From Gallionella sp. UBA4121 (lineage in GTDB: Bacteria > Pseudomonadota > Gammaproteobacteria > Burkholderiales > Gallionellaceae): a stretch of 64,000 nucleotides of DNA. The DNA is taken from assembly GCA_002381565.1 (NCBI GenBank), contig DFWZ01000060.1:34537-98536 (forward strand), written 5' to 3'. This document shows positions 37,362-48,952 of the stretch, piece by piece. Numbering within the stretch: the stretch's first letter is position 1; each line of letters opens with the position of its first letter. The position numbers and the translations under genes were made by a program. Under the pieces are notes generated by a model that searched no databases, had not been told where the DNA came from, and saw only the letters and a list, made by a program, of their open reading frames with translations.

Positions 37362-38132
37362 TTAGCGAACGATGCCGCGTTCTGAGCTAGCCAGAAAATC
37401 AGCCAATGGTTGTAGCTCGGCATGCTCCACAAGCTGTTGAGCTATGGCAGCCCTGGCGTCTGCCAGGCCCAAGCCCGATTTATACAAGGTCTTGTAAGCA
37501 CGCTTGATTGCCATGATGGACGCACTGGAATATCCGCGTCGCTTCAGCCCTTCGGAGTTAATGCCATGCGGCGCGCTGGGATTGCCGGAAACCAGCATGT
37601 AAGGCGGCACATCCTGCAACAGGATCGTGCCCATGCCGGTGATGATGTGCGCACCGATACGGACGAACTGATGCACCACCGTAAAGCCGCCCAGAATCGC
37701 GTAATCGCCAACCTCGACATGTCCTGCCAGCTGCGCATTGTTGGCAAAAATGGTGTGATTGCCGACCTGGCAGTCATGCGCCAGATGCACATAAGCCATG
37801 ATCCAGTTGTGGCTGCCCAGGCGCGTCACGCCGACATCCTGAGCAGTACCCAGATTGAAGGTGCAGAATTCGCGGATGGTGTTGTAGTCGCCGATTTCCA
37901 GCCTGGTCGGTTCATTCGCATATTTCTTGTCCTGCGGTATTTCACCCAGCGAGCAAAACTGAAAAATGCGATTGTGAGCGCCGATGCGCGTATGGCCGTT
38001 GATGACCACATGGGGGCCTACCACCGTCCCCGGACCTATCTCGACATGCTCGCCGATGATCGAATACGCGCCCACCTCAACATCGGCGGCTAACTTCGCA
38101 TTCGGGTGTATGAGTGCGGTCGCGTGTATCAT
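37362..38132 (-). CDS. lpxA: UDP-N-acetylglucosamine acyltransferase
   Basis: 256-aa left-handed beta-helix acyltransferase, first step of lipid A synthesis. Hexapeptide repeats throughout the first 190 residues (IHPNAKLAADVEVGAYSIIG...), catalytic histidine region MAYVHLAHDCQVGNH, and the family sequence GINSEGLKRRGYSSASI. ATG shares one base with the fabZ stop (TGATG). Confidence 0.95.
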   Translation of the reverse strand: MIHATALIHPNAKLAADVEVGAYSIIGEHVEIGPGTVVGPHVVINGHTRIGAHNRIFQFCSLGEIPQDKKYANEPTRLEIGDYNTIREFCTFNLGTAQDVGVTRLGSHNWIMAYVHLAHDCQVGNHTIFANNAQLAGHVEVGDYAILGGFTVVHQFVRIGAHIITGMGTILLQDVPPYMLVSGNPSAPHGINSEGLKRRGYSSASIMAIKRAYKTLYKSGLGLADARAAIAQQLVEHAELQPLADFLASSERGIVR

Positions 38133-38602
38133 CAGGCCACCGATTTAACCGTACACATCAGCTCGGCTTCCGCCACCAGCTGATCATCCACCTCAACAAC
38201 GGCCTTGAATTTGTACACGCCACGCATGCTGCGCGTGAGCTCCACCTTGATGATCAGCTGGTCGCCGGGTGTCACAGGGCGCTTAAAACGTGCGCCATCG
38301 ATACCCGCAAAATAATACACCGACTTTTCATCCGGCTTGCGCTCCAGAGTCTGGAATGACAGCAGCGCGGCCGCCTGCGCCATTGCCTCGATGATCAGCA
38401 CACCGGGCATCACGGGATGATGCGGATAGTGCCCCGGAAAGAAGGGTTCGTTGATGGTCACGTTTTTCAGCGCGACGATGCGCTTGCCCGGATCGATCGA
38501 CAATACCCTGTCCACCAGCAAAAACGGGTAACGGTGCGGCAGACTTTCAAGGATTGCGTGGATGTCCATGGTGATCCCGGACGTTTCGGATTGCGTACTC
38601 AT
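38132..38602 (-). CDS. fabZ: 3-hydroxyacyl-ACP dehydratase
   Basis: 156-aa hot-dog fold dehydratase of fatty-acid synthesis. Active-site histidine and glutamate in [33 protein letters not shown] near the start. The ATG at 38602 overlaps the lpxD stop by one base; the internal ATG ([12 protein letters not shown]) eleven codons later gives the more usual N-terminus and is a real alternative. Placement between lpxD and lpxA is standard. Confidence 0.95.
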   Translation of the reverse strand: MSTQSETSGITMDIHAILESLPHRYPFLLVDRVLSIDPGKRIVALKNVTINEPFFPGHYPHHPVMPGVLIIEAMAQAAALLSFQTLERKPDEKSVYYFAGIDGARFKRPVTPGDQLIIKVELTRSMRGVYKFKAVVEVDDQLVAEAELMCTVKSVA

Positions 38603-39642
38603 CAGCTGTTACCTTTCAACGATTCCTGTTTTAACAATTTCTGCTCCAGTATTTTGATGCGTTTCGCCATCTCATCAAGATGGCGCAGATGCACCGCATT
38701 TTTGCGCCAGTCCTCCGTCTTGCCAAACGGGAAAATGGCCGCATACGAACCTGCCTCGGATATGGATTTGCCAATCAGGGTAAATGAAGCAATCACCACG
38801 TTATCTGTGATTTTCAAATGCCCCAGGATTCCGGCACTGCCGCCGATCTGGCAGTATTTCCCGATAGTCGTGCTGCCTGCGATCCCGACACATCCGGCAA
38901 TCGCTGTATGAGCGCCAACCCGTACGTTGTGTGCGATCTGAATCTGGTTGTCCAGCTTCACGCCTTCTTCGATCACCGTATCGTCCAGCGCACCCCGATC
39001 AATGGTGGTATTCGCACCGATCTCCACATCATTGCCGATCACGACGCGACCGATCTGCGGAATCTTGATCCAGCGCCCCTCATCCATCGCAATGCCGAAG
39101 CCATCGGCACCAATCACCACGCCGGAGTGTGCGATCAGATTATCGCCAATCACACAATCATGATAAATCACCACGCGCGGATACAAACGCACATGACGTC
39201 CGACAACTACGTTGTCACCGATGAAACTGCCCTCGCCGATGACCGAATGCGCGCCGACGATGGCGCCCGCACCCACCACCGCCATGGCGGCGACACTGGC
39301 AGTCGGATCAATCAGCGCCCCCGCCCCGATGACTGCGCTGGGATGCACTCCCGGCACAATGGCAGGGAGTGGATTGAGCAGTGCTGACACCTTGGCGAAA
39401 TAAGCGTAAGGATTGGCTGAGATGATGCGCGGCAACGCTGTCGCTTGTGCATCGGCCTCACCCAGTATCAGGGCCCCGGCCTTTGTGTCGGCCAGCTGGG
39501 CGCGGTAACGGCTGTTGGTCAGAAAACTGATCTGGCTGGAATCAGCCAACTCCAGCGTTGCGACCTGAGTAATTTCAAGCTGTGCATCACCCAATACGCG
39601 CCCGCCAAAACGCGCCACAATCTCAGCCAAGGTATAAGCCAT
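38602..39642 (-). CDS. lpxD: UDP-3-O-(3-hydroxyacyl)glucosamine N-acyltransferase
   Basis: 346 aa; third acyl transfer step of lipid A synthesis. N-terminal uridine-binding domain (about 1-100), then hexapeptide repeats ([20 protein letters not shown]...) with catalytic histidine in [16 protein letters not shown], and a C-terminal helix ([14 protein letters not shown]). Follows skp by 9 bp. Confidence 0.95.
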   Translation of the reverse strand: MAYTLAEIVARFGGRVLGDAQLEITQVATLELADSSQISFLTNSRYRAQLADTKAGALILGEADAQATALPRIISANPYAYFAKVSALLNPLPAIVPGVHPSAVIGAGALIDPTASVAAMAVVGAGAIVGAHSVIGEGSFIGDNVVVGRHVRLYPRVVIYHDCVIGDNLIAHSGVVIGADGFGIAMDEGRWIKIPQIGRVVIGNDVEIGANTTIDRGALDDTVIEEGVKLDNQIQIAHNVRVGAHTAIAGCVGIAGSTTIGKYCQIGGSAGILGHLKITDNVVIASFTLIGKSISEAGSYAAIFPFGKTEDWRKNAVHLRHLDEMAKRIKILEQKLLKQESLKGNS

Positions 39643-39651
39643 GCCAGTGCG

Positions 39652-40158
39652 CTACTTGCTGTCTGCTTTGTCGGAAGCGAGATTCTTGATCACCTTGTCG
39701 GTGATATCAATCTTGGGATTGCGATAGACAGCTTCCTGCAAAATCAGATCATACTTGTCGGACTCGGCAATGGCCTGAATGGCCTTGTTGGCGCGTTCGA
39801 GCACCACCGCCAGTTCCTCGTTCTTGCGCAGGCTCAAATCTTCCCGGAACTCGCGTTGCATGCGTTGCAGATTGACGTTCAACGCATTCAACTCACGCTC
39901 CTTGCTGCGGCGATCGACTTCACTCAGCGAGGCCGCATCCTTATCCAGCAGCAGCTGCAAGTCTTTGGCCTGCTTCATGTTTTTCTTGATTTCCTGATCC
40001 CGCCCGGAAAACTCTTTTTCAATCTTCTTCTCGGCTTTGATCGCAGGAACCGACTCGCGCAATACCCGTTCGGTATCCACTACGCCCACTTTAAAATCCC
40101 CGGCCAATGCCGAACCCGCACATAACAAGGCAGCCAACAGAACAATTTTCGTTTTCAT
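39652..40158 (-). CDS. skp: Periplasmic chaperone OmpH/Skp
   Basis: 168 aa. A signal peptide covers residues 1-19 (MKTKIVLLAALLCAGSALA). The mature part is mostly long helices (about 45-130, KKIEKEFSGRDQEIKKNMKQ), which form the tentacles that cradle unfolded outer-membrane proteins. GAGGTGAG stands before the ATG at 40158, which fixes the start. Directly downstream of bamA, its functional partner in outer-membrane protein assembly. Confidence 0.92.
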   Translation of the reverse strand: MKTKIVLLAALLCAGSALAGDFKVGVVDTERVLRESVPAIKAEKKIEKEFSGRDQEIKKNMKQAKDLQLLLDKDAASLSEVDRRSKERELNALNVNLQRMQREFREDLSLRKNEELAVVLERANKAIQAIAESDKYDLILQEAVYRNPKIDITDKVIKNLASDKADSK

Positions 40159-40220
40159 CACTCTCACCTCATTTATCATAGCCACTTCGCTGATGCCCAG
40201 ACCCGCTGCAACATCATGCC

Positions 40221-42494
40221 TTAGAACATCGAACCCATGGTGAACTGGAACGCTTGCAGATAATCTCCTGGCTGACTGTTCAGCGGTTTGCCAAGACTGA
40301 TCTTCAATGGTCCCATCGGAGATATCCAGGTCACCGCAACACCCGTTGAATAGCGCAACCCTGCGGTGCCGGCAAAAAAGCCGGGGCCATAGACGGCGCC
40401 TGAATCCAGAAACGCACTCAAGCGCACCGACTTATCCTTGATGCCGGGCATGGGTGTCATCAATTCCATGCTGGCAACCACGCGACGCGTACCGCCAACG
40501 GGCAAATCGGTCGAATCGCGAGGCCCCAGCGAGTTGATTTGATAACCCCGCACCGAACCTACACCACCCGCATAAAAGTTCTTGAAGAAGGGCATGTCCT
40601 TGCCGCCATAGCCGCCACCGATACCGACCTGTGCATTGGTCATTAAAGTCCAGTTGCTGCTCACAGGGTAAAACCACTGGTTGTCGTAGTTAAGCTTGTA
40701 GTAACGCATATCCAGAACCGGCATGGCGACTTCAGTATAAGCGTGCTGCACCATACCTTCGGTGGTGTATATCGCACTGTCGCGAGTGTCGCTCCCCCAA
40801 CCCACGGTGCTCAACACCGTAGAGTTCGTACTACCGAAAGTGTTCACGTAATTTACGTAACTGACCGGACTCAAATAGGTCAGACCGATATTCGTCTGTT
40901 CAACCGAGGCGCCAAAGCTGATACTCTGATCTTCGCTGATCGGCACCCCGAAACGCACGCCGGTACCCAAGGTAGAAGACGTATAAGGACTCAGCGCGAT
41001 CATCGTAGTATTCGTGCTGTTCTTGTAAATATCAAACCCGCGGCTGACACCCTCGTCAGTGTAATAAGGGTTGGTATAAGAAACCGAAATATTCTGGTTG
41101 ATTTGACTGGTATTGAGCTGCGTGGACAGGATATTACCGCTGCCAAACAGATTGGCCTGCGAGATCCCTCCGGAAAACACCAGTCCCTCGCCGCTGTTGA
41201 TACCGGCGCCGATGGTAAAACTCCCTGTGGATTTCTCTTTCACCGCAACATTGACGTCCATCTGGTCAGCAGCCCCCTGCACTGCAGGGGTTTCAACATT
41301 GACCTCGTCGAAATAGTTCAATCGATCCGTGCGCTGCTTGGATTTTTTGATTTTTTTCACATCAAACCATGAACTCTCGACCTGGCGGAATTCACGGCGT
41401 ATCACCTCATCGCGCGTCTTGGTGTTCCCCGTGATATTGATACGGTGGATGTAGACGCGCTGCCCCGGATCAACCACAAAATTGAAAGCCACTTCATGTT
41501 TTTCCTTGTCCACATCAGGAACCGCATTGACATTGGCAAAGGCATAACCATCGGCTGCCAGCCGCTCGCCCACCATCTTGCTGGTTTCTGTCAAATTCTT
41601 GCGCGAAAAAGTATCATTCGGCTTGATCTGGATGAGCTTGTCCATCTCGGCCGTGGGAATCAACGTATTGCCGGAGACGGCCACTTTTGAAACCTTGTAC
41701 TTGTCGCCTTCAGTCTCATTGATCGTGATATAGATATCCTTCTTGTCCGGCGAAATGGAAATCTGCGTGGAAGTAATATTGAACTCCAGATAGCCGTTGT
41801 CCATATAAAACGAGCGCAAAGATTCCAGGTCAGCAGATAGTTTTTGCTTGGAATACTGGTCGTTTTTGCTAATCCAGCTCAGCCAGTCCGGGGTGCTGAG
41901 TTTCATCAAATCAAGCAAATCGGCTTCAGGATAGGCTTTATTGCCGATGATATTGATCTGTTTAATTTTGGAAACTTCGCCTTCCACGACATCGAACACG
42001 ATGCTGACGCGATTACGCGCCAGTTCGGTCACTTTGGTCGTTATCGTCACACCATACTTGCCGCGCGCCACATACTGGCGCTTCAACTCCTGCGTGGCCT
42101 TTTCCAGCGCGCCTTTATCGAAGATGCGCGCTTCAGCAAGACCCGCATATTTCATGTTGTCTTTGAGCTGGTCTTTGGGAAAGTCCTTGACGCCATTGAC
42201 CACAATACTGGCAATTGAGGGGCGCTCACGCACCAGCACCACCAAAACCCCCTGTTCGACTTCGAGTCGAACATCCTTGAAAAATCCCGTGCCGTACAAG
42301 GCATGGATAGCAGCATCAGCCTGCTCGTCGTTCATCGTATCGCCCACTTTGATCGGCAAGTAGCTGAACACCGTGCCTGCTTCAGTACGTTGTATGCCTT
42401 CAACACGTATATCCTTGACGGTGAACGGTGTGATCGCCGACGCCTGCGACATGAATAACAGCGAAAGAATTCCTGCAAGTTTTGTTTTGTTCAT
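40221..42494 (-). CDS. bamA: Outer-membrane protein assembly factor BamA
   Basis: 757 aa. Signal peptide (1-20, ends SQASA), five POTRA domains (about 22-420; e.g. FTVKDIRVEGIQRTEAGTVF, VYIHRINITGNTKTRDEVIR), then the 16-strand beta barrel with the conserved loop motif VRGYQINSLGPRD. It ends in an aromatic residue (FTMGSMF), the outer-membrane sorting signal. Located between rseP and skp as in most proteobacteria. Confidence 0.96.
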   Translation of the reverse strand: MNKTKLAGILSLLFMSQASAITPFTVKDIRVEGIQRTEAGTVFSYLPIKVGDTMNDEQADAAIHALYGTGFFKDVRLEVEQGVLVVLVRERPSIASIVVNGVKDFPKDQLKDNMKYAGLAEARIFDKGALEKATQELKRQYVARGKYGVTITTKVTELARNRVSIVFDVVEGEVSKIKQINIIGNKAYPEADLLDLMKLSTPDWLSWISKNDQYSKQKLSADLESLRSFYMDNGYLEFNITSTQISISPDKKDIYITINETEGDKYKVSKVAVSGNTLIPTAEMDKLIQIKPNDTFSRKNLTETSKMVGERLAADGYAFANVNAVPDVDKEKHEVAFNFVVDPGQRVYIHRINITGNTKTRDEVIRREFRQVESSWFDVKKIKKSKQRTDRLNYFDEVNVETPAVQGAADQMDVNVAVKEKSTGSFTIGAGINSGEGLVFSGGISQANLFGSGNILSTQLNTSQINQNISVSYTNPYYTDEGVSRGFDIYKNSTNTTMIALSPYTSSTLGTGVRFGVPISEDQSISFGASVEQTNIGLTYLSPVSYVNYVNTFGSTNSTVLSTVGWGSDTRDSAIYTTEGMVQHAYTEVAMPVLDMRYYKLNYDNQWFYPVSSNWTLMTNAQVGIGGGYGGKDMPFFKNFYAGGVGSVRGYQINSLGPRDSTDLPVGGTRRVVASMELMTPMPGIKDKSVRLSAFLDSGAVYGPGFFAGTAGLRYSTGVAVTWISPMGPLKISLGKPLNSQPGDYLQAFQFTMGSMF

Positions 42495-42500
42495 TTATTA

Positions 42501-43856
42501 CTAACCTGAGATGAGGCGATTAATATCGTTATAGAAGGCTAAAACCATCAACGTACCCAACAATGCGATGCCGATCTTCTGGCCATTTTCCCAAGCCCGC
42601 TCCGAGACCGGGCTGCCTTTGATCAATTCAGCGACATAATACAGCAAGTGCCCGCCATCCAATAAGGGAACAGGCAGCAAATTCAACACACCGAGACTGA
42701 TGCTGATCAGGGCGAGGAAGCCCAGATACGCGACCACCCCCATATGCGCCGACTGTCCGGCATAATCTGCAATGGTCAGAGGGCCGCTCAGATTTTTCAT
42801 GGAAACCTCGCCCGAGACCATTTTACCCATCATTTTCAGACTGATGACGGAAGTATCCCATGTTTTCTTCAATGACTGACTGAATGCGGCCATGGGATCA
42901 TAGCTCACCGAGATGACCATTGCCTGCCATGCCGCCTGGTCGACTTTAGGTCCCGCACCGATCTTGCCTATTGTCTTGCCGGATTCGGCAACGGCTTGCG
43001 GTATCACGACCAGGCTCAGGGTCATCTCGCCGCGTTGAATATCCAGTTGCACGGCGCGCCCCGGATGCGTACGCACCACGTCAACCAGTGCACTCCAGCT
43101 TTGCACAGGCAAGCCATCCGCCCGCAGAATCAAGTCCCCTGCCCGCAATCCGGCCAGCTTTGCCACCCCGCCCTCGCTTAACACGCCGATGACAGGCAAT
43201 AAAGCCGGCTGATCAAGGTGCAAACCGAGCTTGTCGAGAAACTCGCCATCCAGATCCGCTGCCACCAGAGTGCTCATATCCAGCGAGTGATGCAGCACTG
43301 TGCCGCGCGCGTCCCTGGCCTCTACCTCCACTTCGCCTCGCCCGAGTGCCAGCGTCATCAGCCGCCAGTTTAATTCCTGCCAGCTGGGGATGGTCTCACC
43401 ATTGATAGCGATGATCGTCTCGCCCTTGTGCATCTGCGCCATCGCCGCCGGCGTATGCGATGGCACCTCGCCCAGCACAGGTTTCAGCCCCGGCACGCCG
43501 TGCATGAACAAAACCCAGTACAGCAGGATTGCCAGCATGAAATTCGCCAATGGCCCCGCCACGACGATCGCCATGCGCTGCAACACCGGCTTGCGGTTAA
43601 ACGCCATGCCCAATTCTTCGGGCAATACTTCGCCTTCGCGCTCGTCCAGCATCTTGACGTAGCCGCCCAGGGGAATCGCAGAAATCACCCACTCGGTACC
43701 GGACCTGGCGCCCCGTTTACGGTAAATCACCTTGCCGAAACCCAGCGAAAAAACCAGCACCTTGACGCCGCAGCGGCGCGCCACCCAGTAATGGCCATAT
43801 TCATGGAATATCACCAGCAGCACGAGCGCCCCGACAAAAGCGAATAATGTTGTCAT
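42501..43856 (-). CDS. rseP: Site-2 metalloprotease RseP
   Basis: 451-aa intramembrane zinc protease that cuts anti-sigma factor RseA and remnant signal peptides. Zinc motif HEYGH (H18, E19, H22), third ligand region [15 protein letters not shown], and PDZ-type domains between ([20 protein letters not shown]). It overlaps the dxr stop by 4 nt and is 6 bp from bamA. Confidence 0.94.
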   Translation of the reverse strand: MTTLFAFVGALVLLVIFHEYGHYWVARRCGVKVLVFSLGFGKVIYRKRGARSGTEWVISAIPLGGYVKMLDEREGEVLPEELGMAFNRKPVLQRMAIVVAGPLANFMLAILLYWVLFMHGVPGLKPVLGEVPSHTPAAMAQMHKGETIIAINGETIPSWQELNWRLMTLALGRGEVEVEARDARGTVLHHSLDMSTLVAADLDGEFLDKLGLHLDQPALLPVIGVLSEGGVAKLAGLRAGDLILRADGLPVQSWSALVDVVRTHPGRAVQLDIQRGEMTLSLVVIPQAVAESGKTIGKIGAGPKVDQAAWQAMVISVSYDPMAAFSQSLKKTWDTSVISLKMMGKMVSGEVSMKNLSGPLTIADYAGQSAHMGVVAYLGFLALISISLGVLNLLPVPLLDGGHLLYYVAELIKGSPVSERAWENGQKIGIALLGTLMVLAFYNDINRLISG

Positions 43857-45034
43857 TTTGTGTACAGTTTAATTTGTTGCATCGCGGCACGGCGGGCCTC
43901 GGCGTCAGCACCGAGCACGTCATCCAGACAGGCAACGGAATGAACGGGCAACAGACCCAGCACGGATTCAATCACGCGCGCAATGGTCAGGAAAGGAATT
44001 TTATTCTCCAGGAATGCGGCAACGGCAATCTCATTCGCCGCGTTGAGCACAGCGGGCGCCGTGCCAGCCGCACGCAACGCCTGATAGGCCAGGCCCAGAC
44101 AAGGAAAACGCTGGAAATCAGGCTCTGTAAAATCAAGCGTTGCAACCTTGAACAGATCAAGCGCCGCCACCCCGGAGTCGATGCGCTCAGGATAAGCCAG
44201 TCCGTATGCAATCGGCGTGCGCATATCCGGGTTGCCGAGTTGCGCGATCACCGAGCCGTCAATGTATTCGACCAGTGAATGAATCACGCTCTGCGGATGG
44301 ATCACTACCTGAATCTCGTCGGCAGAAGCGTTGAACAGCCAGCGCGCCTCGATGACCTCCAGCCCCTTATTCATCATGCTGGCCGAATCAACCGAAATCT
44401 TGCGTCCCATCACCCAGTTTGGGTGCGCACATGCCTGATCCGGCGTGACATGCTGCAACTCGCCAAGCGGCGTATTGCGGAAAGGTCCGCCCGATGCGGT
44501 GAGCAGAATGCGCCGCACACCCGAGCTTGCCATATCACCGTTATAGTCGCGCGGCAATGCCTGAAAAATCGCGTTGTGTTCGCTGTCGATAGGCAACAGT
44601 ACAGCGCCACTGGCGCGCACCGCATCCATGAACACATTGCCCGCCATCACCAGCGTTTCCTTGTTCGCCAGCAGGATTTTCTTGCCGGCGTGCGCCGCAG
44701 CCAGCGTCGGCCGCAAACCCGCCGCACCCACGATGGCCGCCATGACCGCATCCACTTCCGGCAGTATGCAGACCTGCTCCAGCGCACCCACACCGCACAA
44801 CACCTCGGTCTTCAACCCCGCGTCGCCCAGCTGCTTGCGCAACTGGGCTGCGGCCGCCTCATCGAGCAGCACCGCATAGCGCGGCACAAATTGCACGCAT
44901 TGCCGGAACAGCAGGTCGACCTGCCGATTAGCCGTCAACGCCACGATGTTGAATTTTTCAGGATGGCGCGCGACCACATCCAGCGTGCTGGTGCCGATAC
45001 TGCCGGTCGAGCCTAATACAGTGATCTGTTGCAT
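43853..45034 (-). CDS. dxr: 1-deoxy-D-xylulose 5-phosphate reductoisomerase
   Basis: 393 aa, MEP isoprenoid pathway, making MEP from DXP with NADPH. N-terminal [14 protein letters not shown] dinucleotide site; [12 protein letters not shown]; metal and substrate regions [21 protein letters not shown] and [14 protein letters not shown]. Supplies precursors used by the nearby uppS product. One base separates it from cdsA. Confidence 0.96.
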   Translation of the reverse strand: MQQITVLGSTGSIGTSTLDVVARHPEKFNIVALTANRQVDLLFRQCVQFVPRYAVLLDEAAAAQLRKQLGDAGLKTEVLCGVGALEQVCILPEVDAVMAAIVGAAGLRPTLAAAHAGKKILLANKETLVMAGNVFMDAVRASGAVLLPIDSEHNAIFQALPRDYNGDMASSGVRRILLTASGGPFRNTPLGELQHVTPDQACAHPNWVMGRKISVDSASMMNKGLEVIEARWLFNASADEIQVVIHPQSVIHSLVEYIDGSVIAQLGNPDMRTPIAYGLAYPERIDSGVAALDLFKVATLDFTEPDFQRFPCLGLAYQALRAAGTAPAVLNAANEIAVAAFLENKIPFLTIARVIESVLGLLPVHSVACLDDVLGADAEARRAAMQQIKLYTK

Positions 45035-45035
45035 A

Positions 45036-45848
45036 TCAGGTCAGTTGTCGTATCAGAATGACCATCGCAGCGAGTGGCAAGGTTGAAGTCAAGGCGTCGA
45101 TGCGATCCAGCAGGCCACCGTGCCCGGGCAACAGCGAGCCGCTGTCCTTGACACCCGCCTGACGCTTGATTAAAGACTCAAACAAGTCGCCTAGCACCGC
45201 CAGTGCGACCCAGCACCAGACGGCCAGCAGCACCGCATACAGCGCAGCGAACGGAATGACAGAATAAACAATCAGCACATAGATGGATGCGCCGAGCATC
45301 CCGCCCGCCACGCCTTCCCAGGTCTTGCCGGGGCTGATGCTCGGCGCGAGTTTATGTTTGCCGAACCTGCGCCCCGAAAAATAAGCGCCGATATCCGCAA
45401 CCCACACCAGACTCATCGCCAGCAACAAGACCCAAGGGCTCACGGCGTGCAGATCCAGCATGGCCAAACCGGTCGGCAACAACACGGCCCAGCCTGCCAG
45501 ACACATCAGCAGACGATTCTCGACCCGCCAGCCAAAAAACATCCAGGCAGGGACGACAATCAGCCAGAGTACGGCAGAAACGGCATAAATCAACAGGTGC
45601 GGACGGAGTTGCTCAGCATCCGTGTGCGTGGCATCAAACCAGACCAGAGCCAGCATCAGCAGCAGTGTCAATGCACCGTAAAAATAGGCGCTCATAGCTG
45701 TCAGTCTGGACAATTTCGACCATTCCAGCGTACCTTGCATTACCATCAGCACTACCACGCCGACCCACCAGCTATTCGGCAATGCGAAAAGAATTAACAA
45801 CAGCAACAACAGCAAAATGACGGCGGTAATTATCCTGGATCTAAGCAC
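45036..45848 (-). CDS. cdsA: Phosphatidate cytidylyltransferase
   Basis: 270-aa polytopic membrane enzyme making CDP-diacylglycerol. The C-terminal signature is present: [12 protein letters not shown] and [20 protein letters not shown]. About seven hydrophobic helices. It follows uppS by 10 bp. Confidence 0.94.
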   Translation of the reverse strand: MLRSRIITAVILLLLLLLILFALPNSWWVGVVVLMVMQGTLEWSKLSRLTAMSAYFYGALTLLLMLALVWFDATHTDAEQLRPHLLIYAVSAVLWLIVVPAWMFFGWRVENRLLMCLAGWAVLLPTGLAMLDLHAVSPWVLLLAMSLVWVADIGAYFSGRRFGKHKLAPSISPGKTWEGVAGGMLGASIYVLIVYSVIPFAALYAVLLAVWCWVALAVLGDLFESLIKRQAGVKDSGSLLPGHGGLLDRIDALTSTLPLAAMVILIRQLT

Positions 45849-45858
45849 ATGATTCTCC

Positions 45859-46620
45859 TTATTCGGCTTGTCCGCTCACCAGCTGTTCACTGGTACGGCC
45901 AAAACGTCGCTCGCGATGCTGGTACGAGGCAATAGCTAACTCCAACGCACTGCGGTCGAAAGACGGCCACAAGGTGTCGGTAAAATACAACTCGGTATAA
46001 GCCAGTTGCCAAAGCATGAAATTGCTGATGCGTTTTTCGCCACCGGTGCGTATGAACAAATCAGGCTCAGGCGCATAACTCATCGACAGGTACGGATGCA
46101 AATCATCCTCGGTGAACGAGGTCGCAAGCTCAGGATGGTCTTTCAGCAAGCTCTGCACTGCGTGCATCACATCCCAGCGTCCGCCATAATTTGCGGCGAT
46201 TGTCAGAGTCAAGCCTGTATTGCCGCAGGTCATTTCTTCGGCATCAAAAATGGCCTGTCTGAGCCTGTCGTCAAAACGCGCACGGTCACCGATCACTTTC
46301 AGGCGGATGTTGTTTTTATGCAGGCTGGCGACCTCGCGTTCCAGCATTTTCAGAAACAGCGACATCAAAAATGAAACTTCATCCACCGGGCGTCGCCAGT
46401 TTTCGCTGCTGAATGCAAATACCGTCAAGTATTTTACGCCGAGATCACGACAGGTTTTAACAGCGACACGCAAGGATTCGACACCGCGCTGATGCCCCAT
46501 GATGCGGGGCATAAACCGCTGCTTTGCCCAACGTCCATTGCCATCCATGATGATGGCTATATGACGCGGGACATGCGCTACATCCGGGATAGTGCGAGTC
46601 GAACTCGGCATTTTAGGCAT
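45859..46620 (-). CDS. uppS: Undecaprenyl diphosphate synthase
   Basis: 253-aa cis-prenyltransferase providing the C55 carrier lipid for cell-wall and LPS synthesis. Signature IIMDGNGRWAKQR with the catalytic aspartate, FAFSSENWRRP and the C-terminal DLFIRTGGEKRISNFMLWQ. Two starts, ATG 46620 and ATG 46611; neither has a ribosome site. The base before 46620 is the edge of an inserted repeat, which may have replaced the original leader. Confidence 0.95.
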   Translation of the reverse strand: MPKMPSSTRTIPDVAHVPRHIAIIMDGNGRWAKQRFMPRIMGHQRGVESLRVAVKTCRDLGVKYLTVFAFSSENWRRPVDEVSFLMSLFLKMLEREVASLHKNNIRLKVIGDRARFDDRLRQAIFDAEEMTCGNTGLTLTIAANYGGRWDVMHAVQSLLKDHPELATSFTEDDLHPYLSMSYAPEPDLFIRTGGEKRISNFMLWQLAYTELYFTDTLWPSFDRSALELAIASYQHRERRFGRTSEQLVSGQAE

Positions 46621-46700
46621 ATAGGATTGTGGATTGAGGATCGAGTTAAAAACGGGGAGATTGGAGTTCTTTACTCCTCACTCCTCACTCCTCACTCCTG
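46621..46700. repeat. Short inserted repeat element with ACTCCTC tandem array
   Basis: The whole uppS-frr gap is low-complexity: GGATTGAGGATCGAGT (46631-46646), CGGGGAG (46653-46659), then four copies of the heptamer ACTCCTC/G (46673-46700). The first two parts recur in the same order at the start of lolD (57157-57185), which marks this as a dispersed element rather than local sequence. Confidence 0.7.
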
Positions 46701-47258
46701 TTACACCGCCATTAATTCAATTTCTTTAGCCGCCAGCATCTGGTCAATTTCAGAAACGAAGCGATCTGTAAGCTTTTGAATATCATCCTGCACGCGGCGC
46801 TCATCGTCTTCAGAAATCTCTTTCTTCTTGAGCAATTCTTTCAAACCATGGTTTGCATCCCGGCGAATGTTGCGCACCGCAATTTTCGCATCTTCACCCT
46901 CTGATTTAACCAGTTTGATCAAATCGCGACGGCGCTCCTCGGTCAACATGGGCATCGGAACGCGGATCAGGTCGCCATTGGTGGCAGGGTTCAAACCCAG
47001 ATCCGCATCGCGAATGGCGCGTTCTACCTTGCCCACCATGTTTTTTTCATAGGGTTGCACACCGATGGTACGTGCATCGACCAGGGTAATGTTGGCGACC
47101 TGCGTCACCAGCGTCGGGCTGCCGTAATAATCCACCATCACATGATCCAACAAGCCGGTATGTGCGCGGCCGGTACGAATTTTCCCCAGGTCAGCCTTCA
47201 ATGCATCCAGCGACTTGCGCATTCGCTGCTCGGTATCTTTTCTGATTTCAGCAATCAT
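46701..47258 (-). CDS. frr: Ribosome recycling factor
   Basis: 185 aa, the standard length. Splits the post-termination ribosome with EF-G. Typical sequence: [40 protein letters not shown] and [23 protein letters not shown] precedes the ATG. Confidence 0.96.
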   Translation of the reverse strand: MIAEIRKDTEQRMRKSLDALKADLGKIRTGRAHTGLLDHVMVDYYGSPTLVTQVANITLVDARTIGVQPYEKNMVGKVERAIRDADLGLNPATNGDLIRVPMPMLTEERRRDLIKLVKSEGEDAKIAVRNIRRDANHGLKELLKKKEISEDDERRVQDDIQKLTDRFVSEIDQMLAAKEIELMAV

Positions 47259-47295
47259 GATTTCCTCCTAATTTGCCGGGTACCACCCCGACTAC

Positions 47296-48015
47296 TTATT
47301 CAACACGTACCAGCGTACCTTCACCTTCGCCGAATACCACGCGTTTCAGCGCGCCCGGCTTGAAAATACTGAATACAATAATCGGCAATTTCTGATCGCG
47401 ACACAAGGTCAGCGCCGTCGCATCCATCACCTGTAAATTCTTGCTGATCGCTTCATCAAAGCTCAGGCTTTGATAGCGGACCGCATGCGGATCCTTCTTC
47501 GGATCGGCGGTGTAAATACCATCCACCTTGGTCGCCTTGATCACCACCTCGGCACTCATTTCAACGCCGCGCAAGGCCGCAGCAGTATCGGTGGTAAAGA
47601 ACGGACTGCCGATGCCTGCCGCAAAAATCACCACCTTGCCTTCTTCCAGATAGCGCAGCGCCTTGCCGCGAATGAACGGCTCGGCGACCTGCTCCAGATT
47701 CAGCGCGGATTGCACCCGGCAATCCAGCCCCGTGCGATTCATCGCATCCTGCAACGCCATCGAATTCATCACTGTGGCCAGCATACCCATGTAATCGGCA
47801 GTCGCTCTATCCATTCCCGCTGCGGCAGGCGCCACACCACGGAAGATATTGCCGCCGCCGATCACCATCGCCACTTGCACACCCATCGCCACCACTTCCG
47901 CAATCTCGGCAACGATGCGCTCGATGACCTGGCGATTGATACCATAACTGTCGTCGCCCATCAGGGCTTCGCCGCTAAGTTTGAGCAGAATGCGTTTATA
48001 GACAGGTGTGCTCAT
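47296..48015 (-). CDS. pyrH: UMP kinase
   Basis: 239-aa hexameric amino-acid-kinase-fold enzyme phosphorylating UMP. N-terminal [24 protein letters not shown], the UMP site [16 protein letters not shown] and C-terminal [19 protein letters not shown] precedes the ATG. Five bases separate it from tsf. Confidence 0.96.
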   Translation of the reverse strand: MSTPVYKRILLKLSGEALMGDDSYGINRQVIERIVAEIAEVVAMGVQVAMVIGGGNIFRGVAPAAAGMDRATADYMGMLATVMNSMALQDAMNRTGLDCRVQSALNLEQVAEPFIRGKALRYLEEGKVVIFAAGIGSPFFTTDTAAALRGVEMSAEVVIKATKVDGIYTADPKKDPHAVRYQSLSFDEAISKNLQVMDATALTLCRDQKLPIIVFSIFKPGALKRVVFGEGEGTLVRVE

Positions 48016-48020
48016 GGCGA

Positions 48021-48920
48021 TTATCCTTGTGCGGCCGCGATCGTTGCAGCCACTTCAGCCGCGTAGTCTTCAACCTTCTTCTCGATCCCCTCGCCTACCA
48101 CGAACATCTGGAATGAAGAAACCGTTGCACCTCGGGTCTTGAGCAATTGCTCGATGGTCTGTTTGCCGTCTTCCGCCTTGACGAACACCTGGCCCAGCAG
48201 CGTGACTTCCTTGAGGAACTTCTGCACGGTGCCTTCGGCAATTTTTTCCAGCATCGCTTCCGGCTTGCCGGCTTCGCGCGCTTTTTCGATGGCAATACGG
48301 CGTTCGGTTTCAATATCGGTTGGATTAACCCCGGAAACATCGACAGACTTCGGCTTACTGGCTGCAATGTGCATGCAGATATCGCGACCCAACGCTGCGT
48401 CACCGCCCGTAAAATTGAGCAATACGCCGATCTTGCTGCCGTGCAGATAGGTAGACAGCGAACCTGTCGATGTTTCATAGCGTTGAATACGGCGAACGGT
48501 CAGATTCTCACCCAGCTTCATGACCAGCGCCTTGCGGGTTTCTTCCACACTATCCGTACCATTGGCAATACTCAAAGCCAACAACGCCTCGATATCAGCG
48601 GGATTGTGCAACGCTACTGTTTCAGCCACGTTCTTGGCAAACGCGAGGAAATCGTCGTTTTTTGCCACGAAATCGGTTTCGCAGTTAACTTCCGCTATCG
48701 CGCCGCACTTGCCGTCAGCCGCGATATACGCGCTGACCACACCTTCGGCCGTCACACGGGATGAAGCCTTGCTCGCCTTGGCGCCACTCTTGATGCGCAT
48801 CTGTTCTTCAGCCACCTTGAAATCGCCATTGGCTTCGACCAGCGCTTTTTTACATTCCATCATGCCAAGGCCGGTAGCCTCGCGCAATTCCTTGACCATA
48901 CTTGCAGTAATTTCTGCCAT
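48021..48920 (-). CDS. tsf: Elongation factor Ts
   Basis: 299 aa; nucleotide exchange factor of EF-Tu. N-terminal UBA-like domain [18 protein letters not shown] and core [19 protein letters not shown] precedes the ATG. Preceded by a terminator-like hairpin that separates it from rpsB. Confidence 0.97.
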   Translation of the reverse strand: MAEITASMVKELREATGLGMMECKKALVEANGDFKVAEEQMRIKSGAKASKASSRVTAEGVVSAYIAADGKCGAIAEVNCETDFVAKNDDFLAFAKNVAETVALHNPADIEALLALSIANGTDSVEETRKALVMKLGENLTVRRIQRYETSTGSLSTYLHGSKIGVLLNFTGGDAALGRDICMHIAASKPKSVDVSGVNPTDIETERRIAIEKAREAGKPEAMLEKIAEGTVQKFLKEVTLLGQVFVKAEDGKQTIEQLLKTRGATVSSFQMFVVGEGIEKKVEDYAAEVAATIAAAQG

Positions 48921-48952
48921 GCTCAGCTCCTAAAATTCTGATAAAAACTTAC

